A stretch of 61,047 nucleotides of DNA from Acinetobacter guerrae. Its GTDB lineage: Bacteria > Pseudomonadota > Gammaproteobacteria > Pseudomonadales > Moraxellaceae. The notes under the pieces were generated by a model. The model worked only from the letters and a program-made list of their open reading frames with translations, made no database searches and was not told the DNA's origin. A program made the position numbers and the translations under genes. Below are positions 8,264 to 18,054 of the stretch, in pieces. The DNA is taken from positions 1 to 61,047 of the forward strand of contig NZ_LXGN01000008.1 in assembly GCF_009372255.1 (NCBI RefSeq). The letters are read 5' to 3'. Position 1 is the stretch's first letter, and every line of letters begins with the position of its first letter.

Positions 8264-9214
8264 ATGCAAATCGTATTGGCAAATCCACGAGGTTTTTGTG
8301 CTGGGGTAGACCGTGCAATTGCGATCGTCAATCGTGCACTCGAATGTTTTAGTCCTCCGATTTATGTCCGTCATGAAGTGGTTCATAATAAATTTGTGGT
8401 TGATGACTTACGTCAGCGTGGCGCAATTTTTGTTGATGAACTGGACCAAGTTCCAGATGACTCGATTGTAATATTTAGTGCTCATGGTGTTTCTAAAGCA
8501 GTACAGATTGAGGCTGAACAACGGGGCCTAAAAGTTTTTGATGCCACTTGTCCATTGGTAACCAAAGTGCATATTGAAGTGACTAAATATGCGCGTGAAG
8601 GTACAGAGGCGATTTTAATTGGTCATGAAGGTCATCCAGAGGTTGAGGGAACCATGGGGCAATATGACAAAAAAAGTGGCGGAGATATTTATCTGGTCGA
8701 AGATGAACAGGATGTTGCTGAGCTAGCGGTGAGACATCCTGAAAAGTTGGCTTTTGTGACTCAAACGACATTATCGATTGATGATACGGCTAAAGTCATT
8801 GATGCTTTACGTTCACGCTTTCCTCATATTCAGGGACCGCGTAAAGATGACATTTGTTATGCTACCCAAAACCGTCAGGATGCGGTACGAGACTTAGCTG
8901 CGCAGTGTGATGTTGTACTTGTGGTCGGTTCTCCAAATTCATCCAACTCAAATCGTCTACGTGAACTGGCAGAGCGTATGGGGAAGTCGGCTTATTTGGT
9001 TGATAACGCCGATCAACTTGAGCACGAATGGTTTAAAGCGACGGATAAAATTGGCGTTACGGCAGGTGCATCTGCTCCAGAAATTTTAATTAAACAGGTC
9101 ATTCAACGTTTACAAGATTGGGGTGCAGAAGCACCTAAAGAGTTGGATGGACGTGAGGAAAATATTACTTTTAGCTTGCCGAAAGAGTTACGAATACAAG
9201 TGACACAGGCTTAA
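8264..9214 (+). CDS. ispH: 4-hydroxy-3-methylbut-2-enyl diphosphate reductase
   Basis: The product is 316 residues. It is the last enzyme of the MEP isoprenoid pathway, reducing HMBPP to IPP and DMAPP with a [4Fe-4S] cluster. The LytB hallmarks are present: [13 protein letters not shown] with C12, the second cysteine in [12 protein letters not shown], the third in [11 protein letters not shown], and [11 protein letters not shown] carrying the catalytic glutamate. [13 protein letters not shown] and [12 protein letters not shown] are also typical. The ATG at 8264 is preceded by GAGGAT. A single-gene unit with a strong terminator, divergent from gmk. Confidence 0.97.
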   Translation: MQIVLANPRGFCAGVDRAIAIVNRALECFSPPIYVRHEVVHNKFVVDDLRQRGAIFVDELDQVPDDSIVIFSAHGVSKAVQIEAEQRGLKVFDATCPLVTKVHIEVTKYAREGTEAILIGHEGHPEVEGTMGQYDKKSGGDIYLVEDEQDVAELAVRHPEKLAFVTQTTLSIDDTAKVIDALRSRFPHIQGPRKDDICYATQNRQDAVRDLAAQCDVVLVVGSPNSSNSNRLRELAERMGKSAYLVDNADQLEHEWFKATDKIGVTAGASAPEILIKQVIQRLQDWGAEAPKELDGREENITFSLPKELRIQVTQA

Positions 9215-9235
9215 TTTTTAACTAAAAAAACTTTT

Positions 9236-9269
9236 AAAAAGCGGATGAGTGCTACTCATCCGCTTTTTT
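9236..9269 (+). terminator. Intrinsic terminator of ispH
   Basis: Ten-base arms GCGGATGAGT (9241-9250) and ACTCATCCGC (9254-9263) enclose a 3-nt loop, with A5 on the left and T6 on the right, 22 bp after the ispH stop. Confidence 0.93.
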
Positions 9270-9359
9270 ATGCCCTTAATCTTGATTGTATTGGTTCTGT
9301 AAAAAAAACAGATAATCTAGAATAATAAAAAAGCGGTTATAAAAAAGTAGGGGCGGACA

Positions 9360-9812
9360 ATGGGTAAAAGTTTGGGATTTACGCTAATTGAGTTAATGGT
9401 CACTATTGCTGTATTGGCGATCATTGCGACGATGGCTGCGCCTTCTATGTCCAATTTAATGGAAAAACGTCGTTATGAAAATAATACAAGAGAGTTGTTA
9501 TTAGTGTTATCACAAGCTAAAAGTCAGGCAATTTTAAATCGTACTAATGTAAATGCCAATCTTTCTTCAAATAATCCCAATAATGCAACAACATTAAATT
9601 GGGTGGTACTCAATAATTATACGACCTTGGTTGTTACCCCTCCAGTACCATCGGCTACATTTATATTTGATCAAAATGGATTGGTTTCAAATATTGCGGG
9701 AGATACTTCGATTATTCTATGCAACTCCAAATTGAATATTAAGAAAACCATTATTTTGACGCGTTTGGGTGCATACATTATTAAACCAGACAGTATAGTG
9801 AGTGCGTGCTAA
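9360..9812 (+). CDS. fimU: Type IV minor pilin, FimU/FimT (GspH) family
   Basis: The product is 150 residues. A class III signal is present: a short basic leader ending in glycine, then FTLIELMVTIAVLAIIA, with prepilin-peptidase cleavage after G6 and Glu at +5. The C-terminal half is a GspH-like beta domain with two cysteines near the end (ILCNSK and the final SAC) that could form the usual disulfide loop. It is the first gene of a seven-gene pilus operon (to 17630); the minor pilins prime pilus assembly and carry PilY1 to the tip. AGGGG lies upstream of the ATG. FimT and FimU names are used interchangeably in this position. Confidence 0.88.
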   Translation: MGKSLGFTLIELMVTIAVLAIIATMAAPSMSNLMEKRRYENNTRELLLVLSQAKSQAILNRTNVNANLSSNNPNNATTLNWVVLNNYTTLVVTPPVPSATFIFDQNGLVSNIAGDTSIILCNSKLNIKKTIILTRLGAYIIKPDSIVSAC

Positions 9813-10372
9813 TGAAAATAAAAAATATACAGGCTGGTGTGGGGCTGATGGAGGTTCTTGTTGCTTTACTATTATTGGCAATAGGTGTATTGGGATATGT
9901 CGCTTTACAATTAAGAGCATTTGATGCTTCTGCTGAAGCGGTAAGGAAGTCTCAGTCTATTGTAATAATGCGAGGTTTGGCTGAGAGCATGCGAGTCAAT
10001 AAAACTCAGATGGCAAACTATCCAACTTTTGTTCGTAATTACACTGGCTTTTCATCTAGTACAACAGCACCAATAAATTGTTTTAACTCAAACTGTACAC
10101 CAAACGATTTCGCTCAATTTGATGCATATCAGGCAGCTAGAAATGCTGATCAATTAGGCATAAAACTTACAATGGATAATTGCCCTGGCGTTACATCAAG
10201 TATGACATTACGTCGCCAATGTCTTTATGCCTTTTGGGGTAAAACTTCTCCAATAATTAATACTTCAGGAACTGGGAGTGCTGTAACTACTTCAGCAGAT
10301 GTATCTAGCTGTATGGGGAATAATGGCATTTACACTTCAGGTGCATCATGCTTAATGATGGAGCTTTATTAA
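9812..10372 (+). CDS. pilV: Type IV minor pilin PilV
   Basis: The product is 186 residues. The true start is the ATG at 9812, overlapping the fimU stop as TAATG; a longer frame from a GTG at 9806 lies inside fimU. The leader MKIKNIQAG is cleaved before VGLMEVLVALLLLAIGVLG, with Glu at +5, giving a PilV/GspI-type N-terminal helix. The globular domain contains several cysteines (NCFNSNC, DNCPG, RRQCLY, SCMG, SCLM), suggesting disulfides in the exported protein. Translational coupling with fimU is likely. Confidence 0.88.
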   Translation: MKIKNIQAGVGLMEVLVALLLLAIGVLGYVALQLRAFDASAEAVRKSQSIVIMRGLAESMRVNKTQMANYPTFVRNYTGFSSSTTAPINCFNSNCTPNDFAQFDAYQAARNADQLGIKLTMDNCPGVTSSMTLRRQCLYAFWGKTSPIINTSGTGSAVTTSADVSSCMGNNGIYTSGASCLMMELY

Positions 10373-10373
10373 T

Positions 10374-11477
10374 ATGAAAAAACTCTCTCATTATAATGTC
10401 CAAAATGGTTTTACCCTTATTGAATTAATGGTTGCTCTTGCACTGGGACTTGTGGTTGTTGCGGCAGCAATGCAATTGTTTATTGGTGGGATACTCTCAA
10501 GTCGTTTACAACAAGCAAATGCTGAAATTCAAGATAGTGGAATTTTTGGTCTGGATTATGTGATGAAAGATATTCGTCTTCTTAATCAAGATAATTTAAC
10601 CAACTTAAAACTCGACGACCAAACTGCTTACGGTGGGGTCGTGCTTACTGGATCAACTGCTACTGGTACCATAAATGTAAATTTTGTGCCTAAAGTCGGT
10701 ACTACATATGTGGATCCTGCATTACTCAGTAGAGGACAGGGAGATGTTGTTTCAACTACACCAGATTATTGGAAAGGTTTGACTGCGGTTACTTTAAAAG
10801 ATAGATCTGGGAGTACGATTTCAAGTCCAATAAGTGACCAATTAACAATTCAATTTATTGCACCAACGAATATGGTCAATTGTGAAGGCAGTAATGTACT
10901 TGTGGGTGATTTGGTTGTAGAGCGTTATTTTGTTCGTCCAGATAGTAATGGTGTTGCAACAGATTATGCTTTAGCTTGTGATGCGAATACACCATTAACA
11001 ACGGCTGCTGCTGTGACTGCGGCAGCTACAGCAAGGACAACACCTGATGAAACGACTAAGGTGATAACACCTCAGGCAATAACTGGATTTGGAAATGCAG
11101 GGCAAATTATTATTCCTCGCGTTGATCATTTTCATGTTTTATTAGGTGCTATGACAACAACGACAAATACCTCAACAAACCCGCCGACTATAACCAATCA
11201 GTTTGCATATTATACGATACCTCAATATCGAACTGCTGCTACTGCGGCTCGGACAGCATCAACATCTACTGTACCTGTTGAAACTCGTATTTTATCTGTT
11301 CAGGTTTCAGTTTTAGTTCGTTCAGCAAATAATGCTCAAAACAGTGCCATAGATCCCACACAACCTTTGATTATGCTGGATCAAACAGCAACAGCTACTG
11401 ATGCTTCAACGCGTTTTCAACGTCGGGTTTATAGCACTACGATTGCTTTGCGTAATGCTATGGGAGAGTCCTTATGA
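10374..11477 (+). CDS. pilW: Type IV minor pilin PilW
   Basis: The product is 367 residues, the usual large size for PilW. The leader ends in G12, followed by FTLIELMVALALGLVVVAAA, a class III N-terminal helix with Glu at +5. Downstream comes a long beta-rich PilW domain with low-complexity Ala/Thr stretches (for example TTAAAVTAAATARTT). The start is one base after the pilV stop. PilW is an inner-membrane-anchored minor pilin of the priming complex that interacts with PilX and PilY1 in Pseudomonas. Confidence 0.9.
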   Translation: MKKLSHYNVQNGFTLIELMVALALGLVVVAAAMQLFIGGILSSRLQQANAEIQDSGIFGLDYVMKDIRLLNQDNLTNLKLDDQTAYGGVVLTGSTATGTINVNFVPKVGTTYVDPALLSRGQGDVVSTTPDYWKGLTAVTLKDRSGSTISSPISDQLTIQFIAPTNMVNCEGSNVLVGDLVVERYFVRPDSNGVATDYALACDANTPLTTAAAVTAAATARTTPDETTKVITPQAITGFGNAGQIIIPRVDHFHVLLGAMTTTTNTSTNPPTITNQFAYYTIPQYRTAATAARTASTSTVPVETRILSVQVSVLVRSANNAQNSAIDPTQPLIMLDQTATATDASTRFQRRVYSTTIALRNAMGESL

Positions 11478-12301
11478 GGTCTTCATATCGCATAAATAAT
11501 AAAATTATGAAGCATCAACAAGGTGCGACATTAATTATAGTCATGATTATTTTACTGATTATTGTTGTAGTTGGAATTCTTGCTATACGTGTTGCTTTGG
11601 TTTCTTTACGTGTAGCAACAAATAGTCAGGTCAATCAATTAAATTTCCAATCATCAGATACGCCATTAGCATGGTTTAATAATGTTGATCCAACAACGAT
11701 CACTGATTTCGACAATGTTATAGGCGCCGCTTTAAAAGAAAATGAAAGTAATCCAGGTGGTGAATATATCTTTTGCTATAAACCAGTGTCGTCAGCTGTT
11801 GGATTTGCACAAACAGTAGATGCAAGTTTAATCCGAAAAGCCGATTCAGGAAATAATGCGACTGTAGACACAGGCGGGGTAGCTGGTTTTTGTAATCTAA
11901 GTCGTGATTTTGGTAGTAATAGACAAGCTGTAGTCACACAGGTTGCTGTGAGCATACCCACAGATACGAGTAATACAACACCAGGTTCAAGTCTGCCGAG
12001 AGGAATAAACGTATCAGAAGGGACACAGTTACCTAAAAGTATGACATCTACTCAGAGAATTCGCGTGACAACAACAGCAATGCTACCAGCATATTCAGCT
12101 AGTAGTATTTCATCTATTCAACAAGCTTGTTTGAGTTCTAGTACGGCTAAAATTAGTGATGATCTCACAGCGACATTAGGGGCAGGTAGCGAATATACAT
12201 TGGGGAAATGTCTTTCGGATAATGGTGTGCCTTTTAGTTCACAGGTGCAGGAATTTAATTATCTTAACCAGCTAACTGAAGTCACGGCACCAGGAAGTTA
12301 A
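11474..12301 (+). CDS. pilX: Type IV minor pilin PilX
   Basis: The product is 275 residues, overlapping the pilW stop by four bases (ATGA), so the two are coupled. The leader ends QQG, followed by ATLIIVMIILLIIVVVGILA. As usual for PilX_N proteins, the +5 glutamate is absent (Ile here). A second ATG (residue 12, MKHQQG) would give a shorter leader. The periplasmic domain is Ser/Thr-rich. PilX is thought to couple the minor pilins to PilY1, whose gene follows after 11 bp. Confidence 0.88.
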   Translation: MRSSYRINNKIMKHQQGATLIIVMIILLIIVVVGILAIRVALVSLRVATNSQVNQLNFQSSDTPLAWFNNVDPTTITDFDNVIGAALKENESNPGGEYIFCYKPVSSAVGFAQTVDASLIRKADSGNNATVDTGGVAGFCNLSRDFGSNRQAVVTQVAVSIPTDTSNTTPGSSLPRGINVSEGTQLPKSMTSTQRIRVTTTAMLPAYSASSISSIQQACLSSSTAKISDDLTATLGAGSEYTLGKCLSDNGVPFSSQVQEFNYLNQLTEVTAPGS

Positions 12302-12312
12302 GGAAAAATACC

Positions 12313-15300
12313 ATGAATACAAAATTAAAAAACTTTCAAAAACCTAAGTCGTGGTATGCGATTTGTTCAAGCTCCTTAGCCATGACGTGGTTAATGACTG
12401 CTTCGGTGGTACAAGCCAGTGATTTGCAGATTTATGCTGTACCTAAAGCAGGTAAAAAAACGATTATTATGATGTTGGATACATCAGGGTCGATGGGTTA
12501 TGGGGTAGGTTATGGCGGTAACTCAAAAGGTCTGGGTATTTTTGATGATTATGGTGGCATTTGTTCTAATAAAGCAATGTCTAATGGTACAAGCTATTCC
12601 AATAATAATCTTTATTCAGTAACGTCTACTACTACACCAAACTATTCTCGTAATTTTTGTTATATTTCAGCTTCTTCAGCAAGTGCTACTGTAAAAGCAA
12701 TGGATGGAACGGGGTGCAAGCCTGTGGATGCAAGTGGTAATGAATACACTTACCCTTTACCTACAGGTATTACCGTTACAGGTTATCGTTGTTTTGACCG
12801 GCTAACTCGGCTAAAAGATGGAATGTTTAAGTTTCTGGATAGTGGGGATTCAAATTTACCAGCGACATTGGTTGGCGTGGGTAATTTTTCCTCAAGTAGT
12901 CGTGATAGTACAGATGGCGATGGCAAAACAGGACAAATTTTAGTTCCTAGCGCAAAATTGGGTGATGTAAGTACAGCTAATACTGCAGGTTCGCAACGTT
13001 ATTTATTAAAAGATGCGATTGCACATTTACAAGCTTATAATGGTACTCCGACTGCGAATGCTTACGCAGAAGCAGCAGCGTATTTAATGGGAACCACAAC
13101 CTTGGCCCCATTTGTCACTGTACAGAAGGATTGGTATAAACAGGTTGCAACAACAGCTTATACATGTCCGACATCTGGTTCTAATCCTGCTAAGTATTTA
13201 GATCCTACTACTGGTAAATGTTGGACTAGATCCTCATTTTCAGGGACATCCACAGTTGCAAGCTCTACTTTAACTAATGCTTACTATCAGTGTACTGCTT
13301 GGAATACATCGAATTTCAATGGAACGCCAAGTCAAAGTTGTTCGACATCGGGTTGGACAATATCTTTTGGCTCAACAGCCCCATCGGATTTGGATCAAGA
13401 TGGCAATACAAATACTACAACTACGAGTGGCAGCGGTTCAACGACAGGTTCAAGTACTACAACCACAATATATTATGTGAATGATAGTCAGAGTAATCCA
13501 TCTAGTGGTTATAACAGTTACAGTGGTTTTTCAAAATCAGTCAGTACATCTAAAAATGGTACATCGACTAATAGTGCAACGGCTTATATCTCTCCCTTGC
13601 CAGCAACTGCTGATCGAGTCAGTTGTGATGGGCAAGGAGTTTATATTTTGTCAGATGGTGCGGCAAATAGTTCTAGTACAGCTATTGCACAGTCCTTAAT
13701 GAAAAATTCTTTAGATAGTTCAGCTGGAAGTTTTAGTTGTCCCAATTCAGGTGGTTTAACAACGGGTGATAGCTCGGCTGCATATAATTGTATGGGTGAA
13801 TATGCCAAAGCTCTGTTTGATAGAACTAGAAATCCAGTAGGGGTTTCGATTCAAACTGCATTTGTAGGGTTTGGTAATGATTTTAAAGCGGGGTTGAATG
13901 GAGTATTTTCGCAAGATTATGCGTTAAGTTCTTGTAAGTTAGGTTCTCGCTCTCAAAATGAACGCAGGGGTAATGATCAATGTTCACCTGGAACAACACC
14001 AAGTAGTCAGGCGATTACAGCACCAGGTTATGGTAATGGGGTTTTTAATGCGGCTTTTGATGCAGCTGATGTAACAAATAGTGTGATTAAATTTATTAAT
14101 GCGATAGGTGGGATTCCACTAGATCCATTAACTACTGGGCAAATTTCTGTTCCTTATGATGCGTTGAATCCAAATAATCTATCTCAAACGGGTTATTTGC
14201 GAGCATTTGAACCAGATCCTGCAAGTAGCTATCTAACATGGAAAGGAAATCTTAAAAAGTATAGCGTTGCAATGAGCGGAGCTAATATAGGAGCATTTCA
14301 AGGAGTCTCAGGTGGCTTGGTTTATGATGATACAGGTGGATTCAAAACCGAGACAAAAGATTACTGGAATAGTTCAGCTTATAACGATGGTGGTAAGGTG
14401 TTCTTAGGGGGGGCTTATTCACAAGTACCTTTACCCTATAATGGTCAGACACAAACTACTGACACCAATGGGTTAATCACAAGATATGCTTATATAGCCT
14501 CAAGTAAGCTTCGTAACCTTTTTACTGATGTTTCAGCAGTTACAGGATCGTCATTAACGCCTTCTACAGGAAGCCAAGCTGGTACGAGTTTATTACAGAT
14601 TCCTGAAAAACCAAATTCAGCATTTAATAATGTATCATCAGTAGCAACTTATGTTTTAGGAAAGTTTGATTCTTCAAATGGACAGGCAATTTTAAAAGAT
14701 TTTCCAACAACGATTAAACTGAAGTTGTTAAACTATTTAGGCTACACTGCAGATATCACTTCATCTTCACTGCCAACAAGCTTGACTGCTCAAGATGCGC
14801 CTTATCTATCAATGGGAGGAAGTATCCATTCATTACCAGTGCAGTTAACCTATTCTGGAACATTAGATAGTCAGGGTAATTTAACCAGTACGCGTGATCA
14901 ATCTATTGTATATGGCTCTATGGAAGGTGGGTTGCATATTGTCGATGCTTCATCTGGCGAAGAACAAATGGTTTTTGTTCCATCTGAGATATTAAATGAT
15001 ACGACAAAATCAAAAGCCTTAGTTGTTGGGCAAACAGATATGGCCTCTCCTTCACATGGAGTGGATGCAACTTGGGTTTCTGATCCAAGTTATGCAATTA
15101 GCACTGCAACATCTGGTGGAAGCACAGTAACTAAAGTAACGGCACGCCAAATGAATATTTATGGTGGTATGCGTATGGGGGGCAATAGCTATTATGGTTT
15201 AAATGTGCTTAATCCAAGTAGTCCAAAATTATTATTTAGAATTGATAAAACCACTTCAGGATTTGAGCGTTTGGGTCAAACCTGGTCTAAACCAGTTTTG

Positions 15301-16629
15301 GCAAATGTTCGTTATAATGGAAAAATTACCCGTGTCATGATTGTGGCTGGTGGTTATGACCAATGTTATGAAAATCCTAATTTTAGTTTAGGTGCAAATG
15401 TTTCAAACACGGATTTTACTGATACTAGCTGTAATAATAAATCACAGGCACAAGGAAATGCCGTTTATATAATTAATGCTAAAACAGGGGACTTAATATG
15501 GTCAGCGACAAATAGTACTGGTGTGCTAGATGGTCGACAATATATGACGCATAGTATTGTCAGTCGTATTAGTACCTTGGATCGTGATGCGGATGGTTTA
15601 GTTGATCATTTATACTTTGGCGACTTGGGAGGGCAAGTTTTTCGCGTTGACTTGAATAATAAGGCAACGAGTACCAGTGGATTTGGTGTACGTGTGGTTC
15701 GTTTGGCGAATTTAGCAACTAATGATACAAATAACGATGCAAATAACGACTATAGGGGATCAAAAGCACCTAGATTTTATGTGCAACCAACAGTGACCAT
15801 CCATGATCAAGGTGCTAATACTTTTATTGTTGTTGGGATTGCTTCGGGTAATCGTAGTACGCCTCTGGATGTGTATCCAATTAAAGGTCGTGAAGGGATG
15901 TTGCCAGCAAATGCTCTGAGTAATCAACCAAGCAATAATGTATATGGAATTTTGGATCGTGACTTTATAAAAAGAGACTTAATTACAGGAAATCCTACAT
16001 TAGATACTCAAAATAAAGAGCGTATATCTTTTAAAAAGGATCCTCAGATTCTTACAGGAACACAGAGAGTGGTGGATTTCTTTTTCCCAAGTTCTGGTTC
16101 GGGTGTCGCTGGATGGTATCGTTCTTTATCTAGCCAAAACACGTCTACATCAGGGATTAATAGTATAGAAAGAGCTGATAATAGTTTTAGAACTAAAGGG
16201 GGGCTAAAAGCTTTTGAGGAAGAGCCTATAGCCATTACTAATAATTTACTCGTACCTGTATATGATCCTGAAGGAAGTGGTATTGAACCTCCAAATCCAT
16301 GTAAACCTCGCGTTATCGGTGAAACAGATTGGCAAAGATACTGTTTACCTTATGGGGCTTGCTTAAATTCCAATGGAACATTAAATACGAACTTGGAGCG
16401 GAAAAGTGGTTTTCTAACAAAAACTACTAACTGCCCTGCTGGTGTAAGTGAGTGCAATGATAATGTTCTAGGAGCAGGTATTCGGGGTATTACTTTCGTA
16501 CCAAAACCCGATAGCGGTGCAACAAACAGTTGCGGTAAATTGACAATAGCTGGTAATACCCAAGGGACAGGGGAATGGCAGTGTACTAGCCGTTTAATCC
16601 AGACACGATGGTATGAGCGTTACCGTTAA
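12313..16629 (+). CDS. pilY1: PilY1/ComC pilus-tip adhesin with vWA domain
   Basis: The product is 1438 residues. A Sec signal peptide spans residues 1-36. A von Willebrand A-like domain starts at about 48 (TIIMMLDTSGSMG) with MIDAS D56-T-S58-G-S60. The domain is interrupted by Ser/Thr/Gly-rich low-complexity sequence, including SDLDQDGNTNTTTTSGSGS, which resembles an EF-hand-like loop. The C-terminal half is the PilY1 beta-propeller, with calcium loop DRDADGLVDHLYFGD near residue 1090. PilY1 sits at the pilus tip, promotes assembly against PilT retraction and mediates adhesion; the A. baylyi homologue ComC is needed for natural transformation. Several cysteines suggest disulfides. It is the fifth gene of the operon. 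Confidence 0.93.
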   Translation: MNTKLKNFQKPKSWYAICSSSLAMTWLMTASVVQASDLQIYAVPKAGKKTIIMMLDTSGSMGYGVGYGGNSKGLGIFDDYGGICSNKAMSNGTSYSNNNLYSVTSTTTPNYSRNFCYISASSASATVKAMDGTGCKPVDASGNEYTYPLPTGITVTGYRCFDRLTRLKDGMFKFLDSGDSNLPATLVGVGNFSSSSRDSTDGDGKTGQILVPSAKLGDVSTANTAGSQRYLLKDAIAHLQAYNGTPTANAYAEAAAYLMGTTTLAPFVTVQKDWYKQVATTAYTCPTSGSNPAKYLDPTTGKCWTRSSFSGTSTVASSTLTNAYYQCTAWNTSNFNGTPSQSCSTSGWTISFGSTAPSDLDQDGNTNTTTTSGSGSTTGSSTTTTIYYVNDSQSNPSSGYNSYSGFSKSVSTSKNGTSTNSATAYISPLPATADRVSCDGQGVYILSDGAANSSSTAIAQSLMKNSLDSSAGSFSCPNSGGLTTGDSSAAYNCMGEYAKALFDRTRNPVGVSIQTAFVGFGNDFKAGLNGVFSQDYALSSCKLGSRSQNERRGNDQCSPGTTPSSQAITAPGYGNGVFNAAFDAADVTNSVIKFINAIGGIPLDPLTTGQISVPYDALNPNNLSQTGYLRAFEPDPASSYLTWKGNLKKYSVAMSGANIGAFQGVSGGLVYDDTGGFKTETKDYWNSSAYNDGGKVFLGGAYSQVPLPYNGQTQTTDTNGLITRYAYIASSKLRNLFTDVSAVTGSSLTPSTGSQAGTSLLQIPEKPNSAFNNVSSVATYVLGKFDSSNGQAILKDFPTTIKLKLLNYLGYTADITSSSLPTSLTAQDAPYLSMGGSIHSLPVQLTYSGTLDSQGNLTSTRDQSIVYGSMEGGLHIVDASSGEEQMVFVPSEILNDTTKSKALVVGQTDMASPSHGVDATWVSDPSYAISTATSGGSTVTKVTARQMNIYGGMRMGGNSYYGLNVLNPSSPKLLFRIDKTTSGFERLGQTWSKPVLANVRYNGKITRVMIVAGGYDQCYENPNFSLGANVSNTDFTDTSCNNKSQAQGNAVYIINAKTGDLIWSATNSTGVLDGRQYMTHSIVSRISTLDRDADGLVDHLYFGDLGGQVFRVDLNNKATSTSGFGVRVVRLANLATNDTNNDANNDYRGSKAPRFYVQPTVTIHDQGANTFIVVGIASGNRSTPLDVYPIKGREGMLPANALSNQPSNNVYGILDRDFIKRDLITGNPTLDTQNKERISFKKDPQILTGTQRVVDFFFPSSGSGVAGWYRSLSSQNTSTSGINSIERADNSFRTKGGLKAFEEEPIAITNNLLVPVYDPEGSGIEPPNPCKPRVIGETDWQRYCLPYGACLNSNGTLNTNLERKSGFLTKTTNCPAGVSECNDNVLGAGIRGITFVPKPDSGATNSCGKLTIAGNTQGTGEWQCTSRLIQTRWYERYR

Positions 16630-16647
16630 CTATAAAAAGGACGAATT

Positions 16648-17184
16648 ATGCAAAGATACCACTCTGTTAAGTTCAATCAAGGTTATACCTTGATTGAACT
16701 TATGATTGTACTCGTGATTATTGCAATATTTGCATCTATTGCTTTTCCAGGCTATCAATTGTATATGCGTCGAGCTAACGCGGCAGCAGCTCAACAAGAA
16801 ATGCAAAAATTAGCAGAACAGTTAGAGCGCCATAAATCTAGAAATTTTAGTTATAGAGGGTTTGATGCACAATATTTATATAATTCTACAGGTACAATCC
16901 CTTTTAATGCAGCAAGCCAAACATTGACATTGCCTTTAAATGCATCAGGTACAGGAATAAAATATAATGTGACTATTGTTGATGGCAATGGTTCTGGGAC
17001 ATTATTACCCGCTTCGACATCTGGTCAGAGTTGGGCAATTCAAGCTGTAAGTACAGATGCACAAAACTATTCTCTGTTAATGACCAGTACAGGTGTTCGT
17101 TGTCAAAATAGAACTACAGCAAATATTAAATTTAACACCTCAACAAATGTCTGGGAGTGTGGTGTAGGTGGAGAGAGTTGGTAA
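16648..17184 (+). CDS. Type IV minor pilin, PilE/ComE-like
   Basis: The product is 178 residues. The leader MQRYHSVKFNQG is followed by YTLIELMIVLVIIAIFASIA, a class III signal with Glu at +5, and then by a PilE-type helix (AAAAQQEMQKLAEQLERHKS). Two C-terminal cysteines (RCQN and WECG) probably close the D-loop. AAGGAC precedes the ATG. It matches in position the ComE pilin-like protein downstream of comC in A. baylyi, a component of natural transformation. Start and family are secure; the name ComE versus PilE is by synteny. Confidence 0.87.
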   Translation: MQRYHSVKFNQGYTLIELMIVLVIIAIFASIAFPGYQLYMRRANAAAAQQEMQKLAEQLERHKSRNFSYRGFDAQYLYNSTGTIPFNAASQTLTLPLNASGTGIKYNVTIVDGNGSGTLLPASTSGQSWAIQAVSTDAQNYSLLMTSTGVRCQNRTTANIKFNTSTNVWECGVGGESW

Positions 17185-17630
17185 TGTTTAAACAACGAGG
17201 TTTTACATTGATTGAAGTGATGATTGTGGTTGTTATTATTGGTGTATTAGTGGCCATAGTTTATCCCTCATATACTCAATATAAAGTTCGTACCAATCGT
17301 GCTGATATGCAAGTCGAAATGATGAATATTGCCCAAAAACTTGAATCGCGAAAATTGGCAAATAATAGTTATCTCAACTCGGACTCTACTAAAAATACTA
17401 TTGGATCGATTTATGGTTCCACGACTAGTCCGCAACAAGGAACAGCACTTTATACATTGGCATTTAGTACACTCACAAGCACAGCATGGACTTTAACTGC
17501 TACTCCAATTAACAGTACTCCTCAAACTGGCAATGGAATCATTTGCCTCAATGATCAAGGTCAAAAATATTGGGCCAAAGGTGCAACGGCTTGCGCTCTT
17601 TCTGCCACCTCCAACTGGGACGGGCGTTAA
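17184..17630 (+). CDS. Type IV minor pilin, PilE/ComF-like
   Basis: The product is 148 residues. The start is the ATG at 17184, which overlaps the preceding stop as TAATG; the longer frame from 17157 would add nine residues inside the upstream gene. The very short leader MFKQRG is cleaved before FTLIEVMIVVVIIGVLVAIV. C-terminal cysteines (IICLN and TACALS) fit a D-loop disulfide. It is the last gene of the minor pilin operon and a paralogue of its neighbour, in the place of comF in A. baylyi. Confidence 0.87.
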   Translation: MFKQRGFTLIEVMIVVVIIGVLVAIVYPSYTQYKVRTNRADMQVEMMNIAQKLESRKLANNSYLNSDSTKNTIGSIYGSTTSPQQGTALYTLAFSTLTSTAWTLTATPINSTPQTGNGIICLNDQGQKYWAKGATACALSATSNWDGR

Positions 17631-17779
17631 AATATAAATTCAAAACTGCGGATAACTCAAAAAAGCATCTTTCATTCAGATCAAATATCACGTAGAATAT
17701 CGCCCTCTATGAAAGGGGTTTGAAGCGTGATCGGTGGTCGGTTACAGGGATAATCCGTAAGAATTATAAGGCTTTTATC

Positions 17780-18037
17780 ATGGTTGTTATTCGTTTAGCG
17801 CGCGGTGGTGCAAAAAAACGTCCATTCTATCAAATCGTTGTGACTGATAGCCGCAATGCACGTGATGGTCGTTTCATCGAACGTATTGGTTTCTTTAACC
17901 CAACTGCTCAAGGTCAAGCGGAAAAACTTCGTTTAGATGCAGACCGTTTTGCTCACTGGGTATCTCAAGGTGCTCAACCATCTGAGCGTGTTGCTTCTTT
18001 AGCTGCTCAAGCTAAAAAAGCGGCAACTGCTGCTTAA
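17780..18037 (+). CDS. rpsP: Ribosomal protein bS16
   Basis: The product is 85 residues. The canonical start [20 protein letters not shown] is the ATG at 17780; a longer upstream frame adds 20 non-conserved residues. [19 protein letters not shown] is typical of bS16, an early 30S assembly protein. First gene of rpsP-rimM-trmD-rplS, with its promoter probably in the 149-bp gap after the pilus operon. Confidence 0.97.
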   Translation: MVVIRLARGGAKKRPFYQIVVTDSRNARDGRFIERIGFFNPTAQGQAEKLRLDADRFAHWVSQGAQPSERVASLAAQAKKAATAA

Positions 18038-18054
18038 TTGCGAGTAGATCATCC

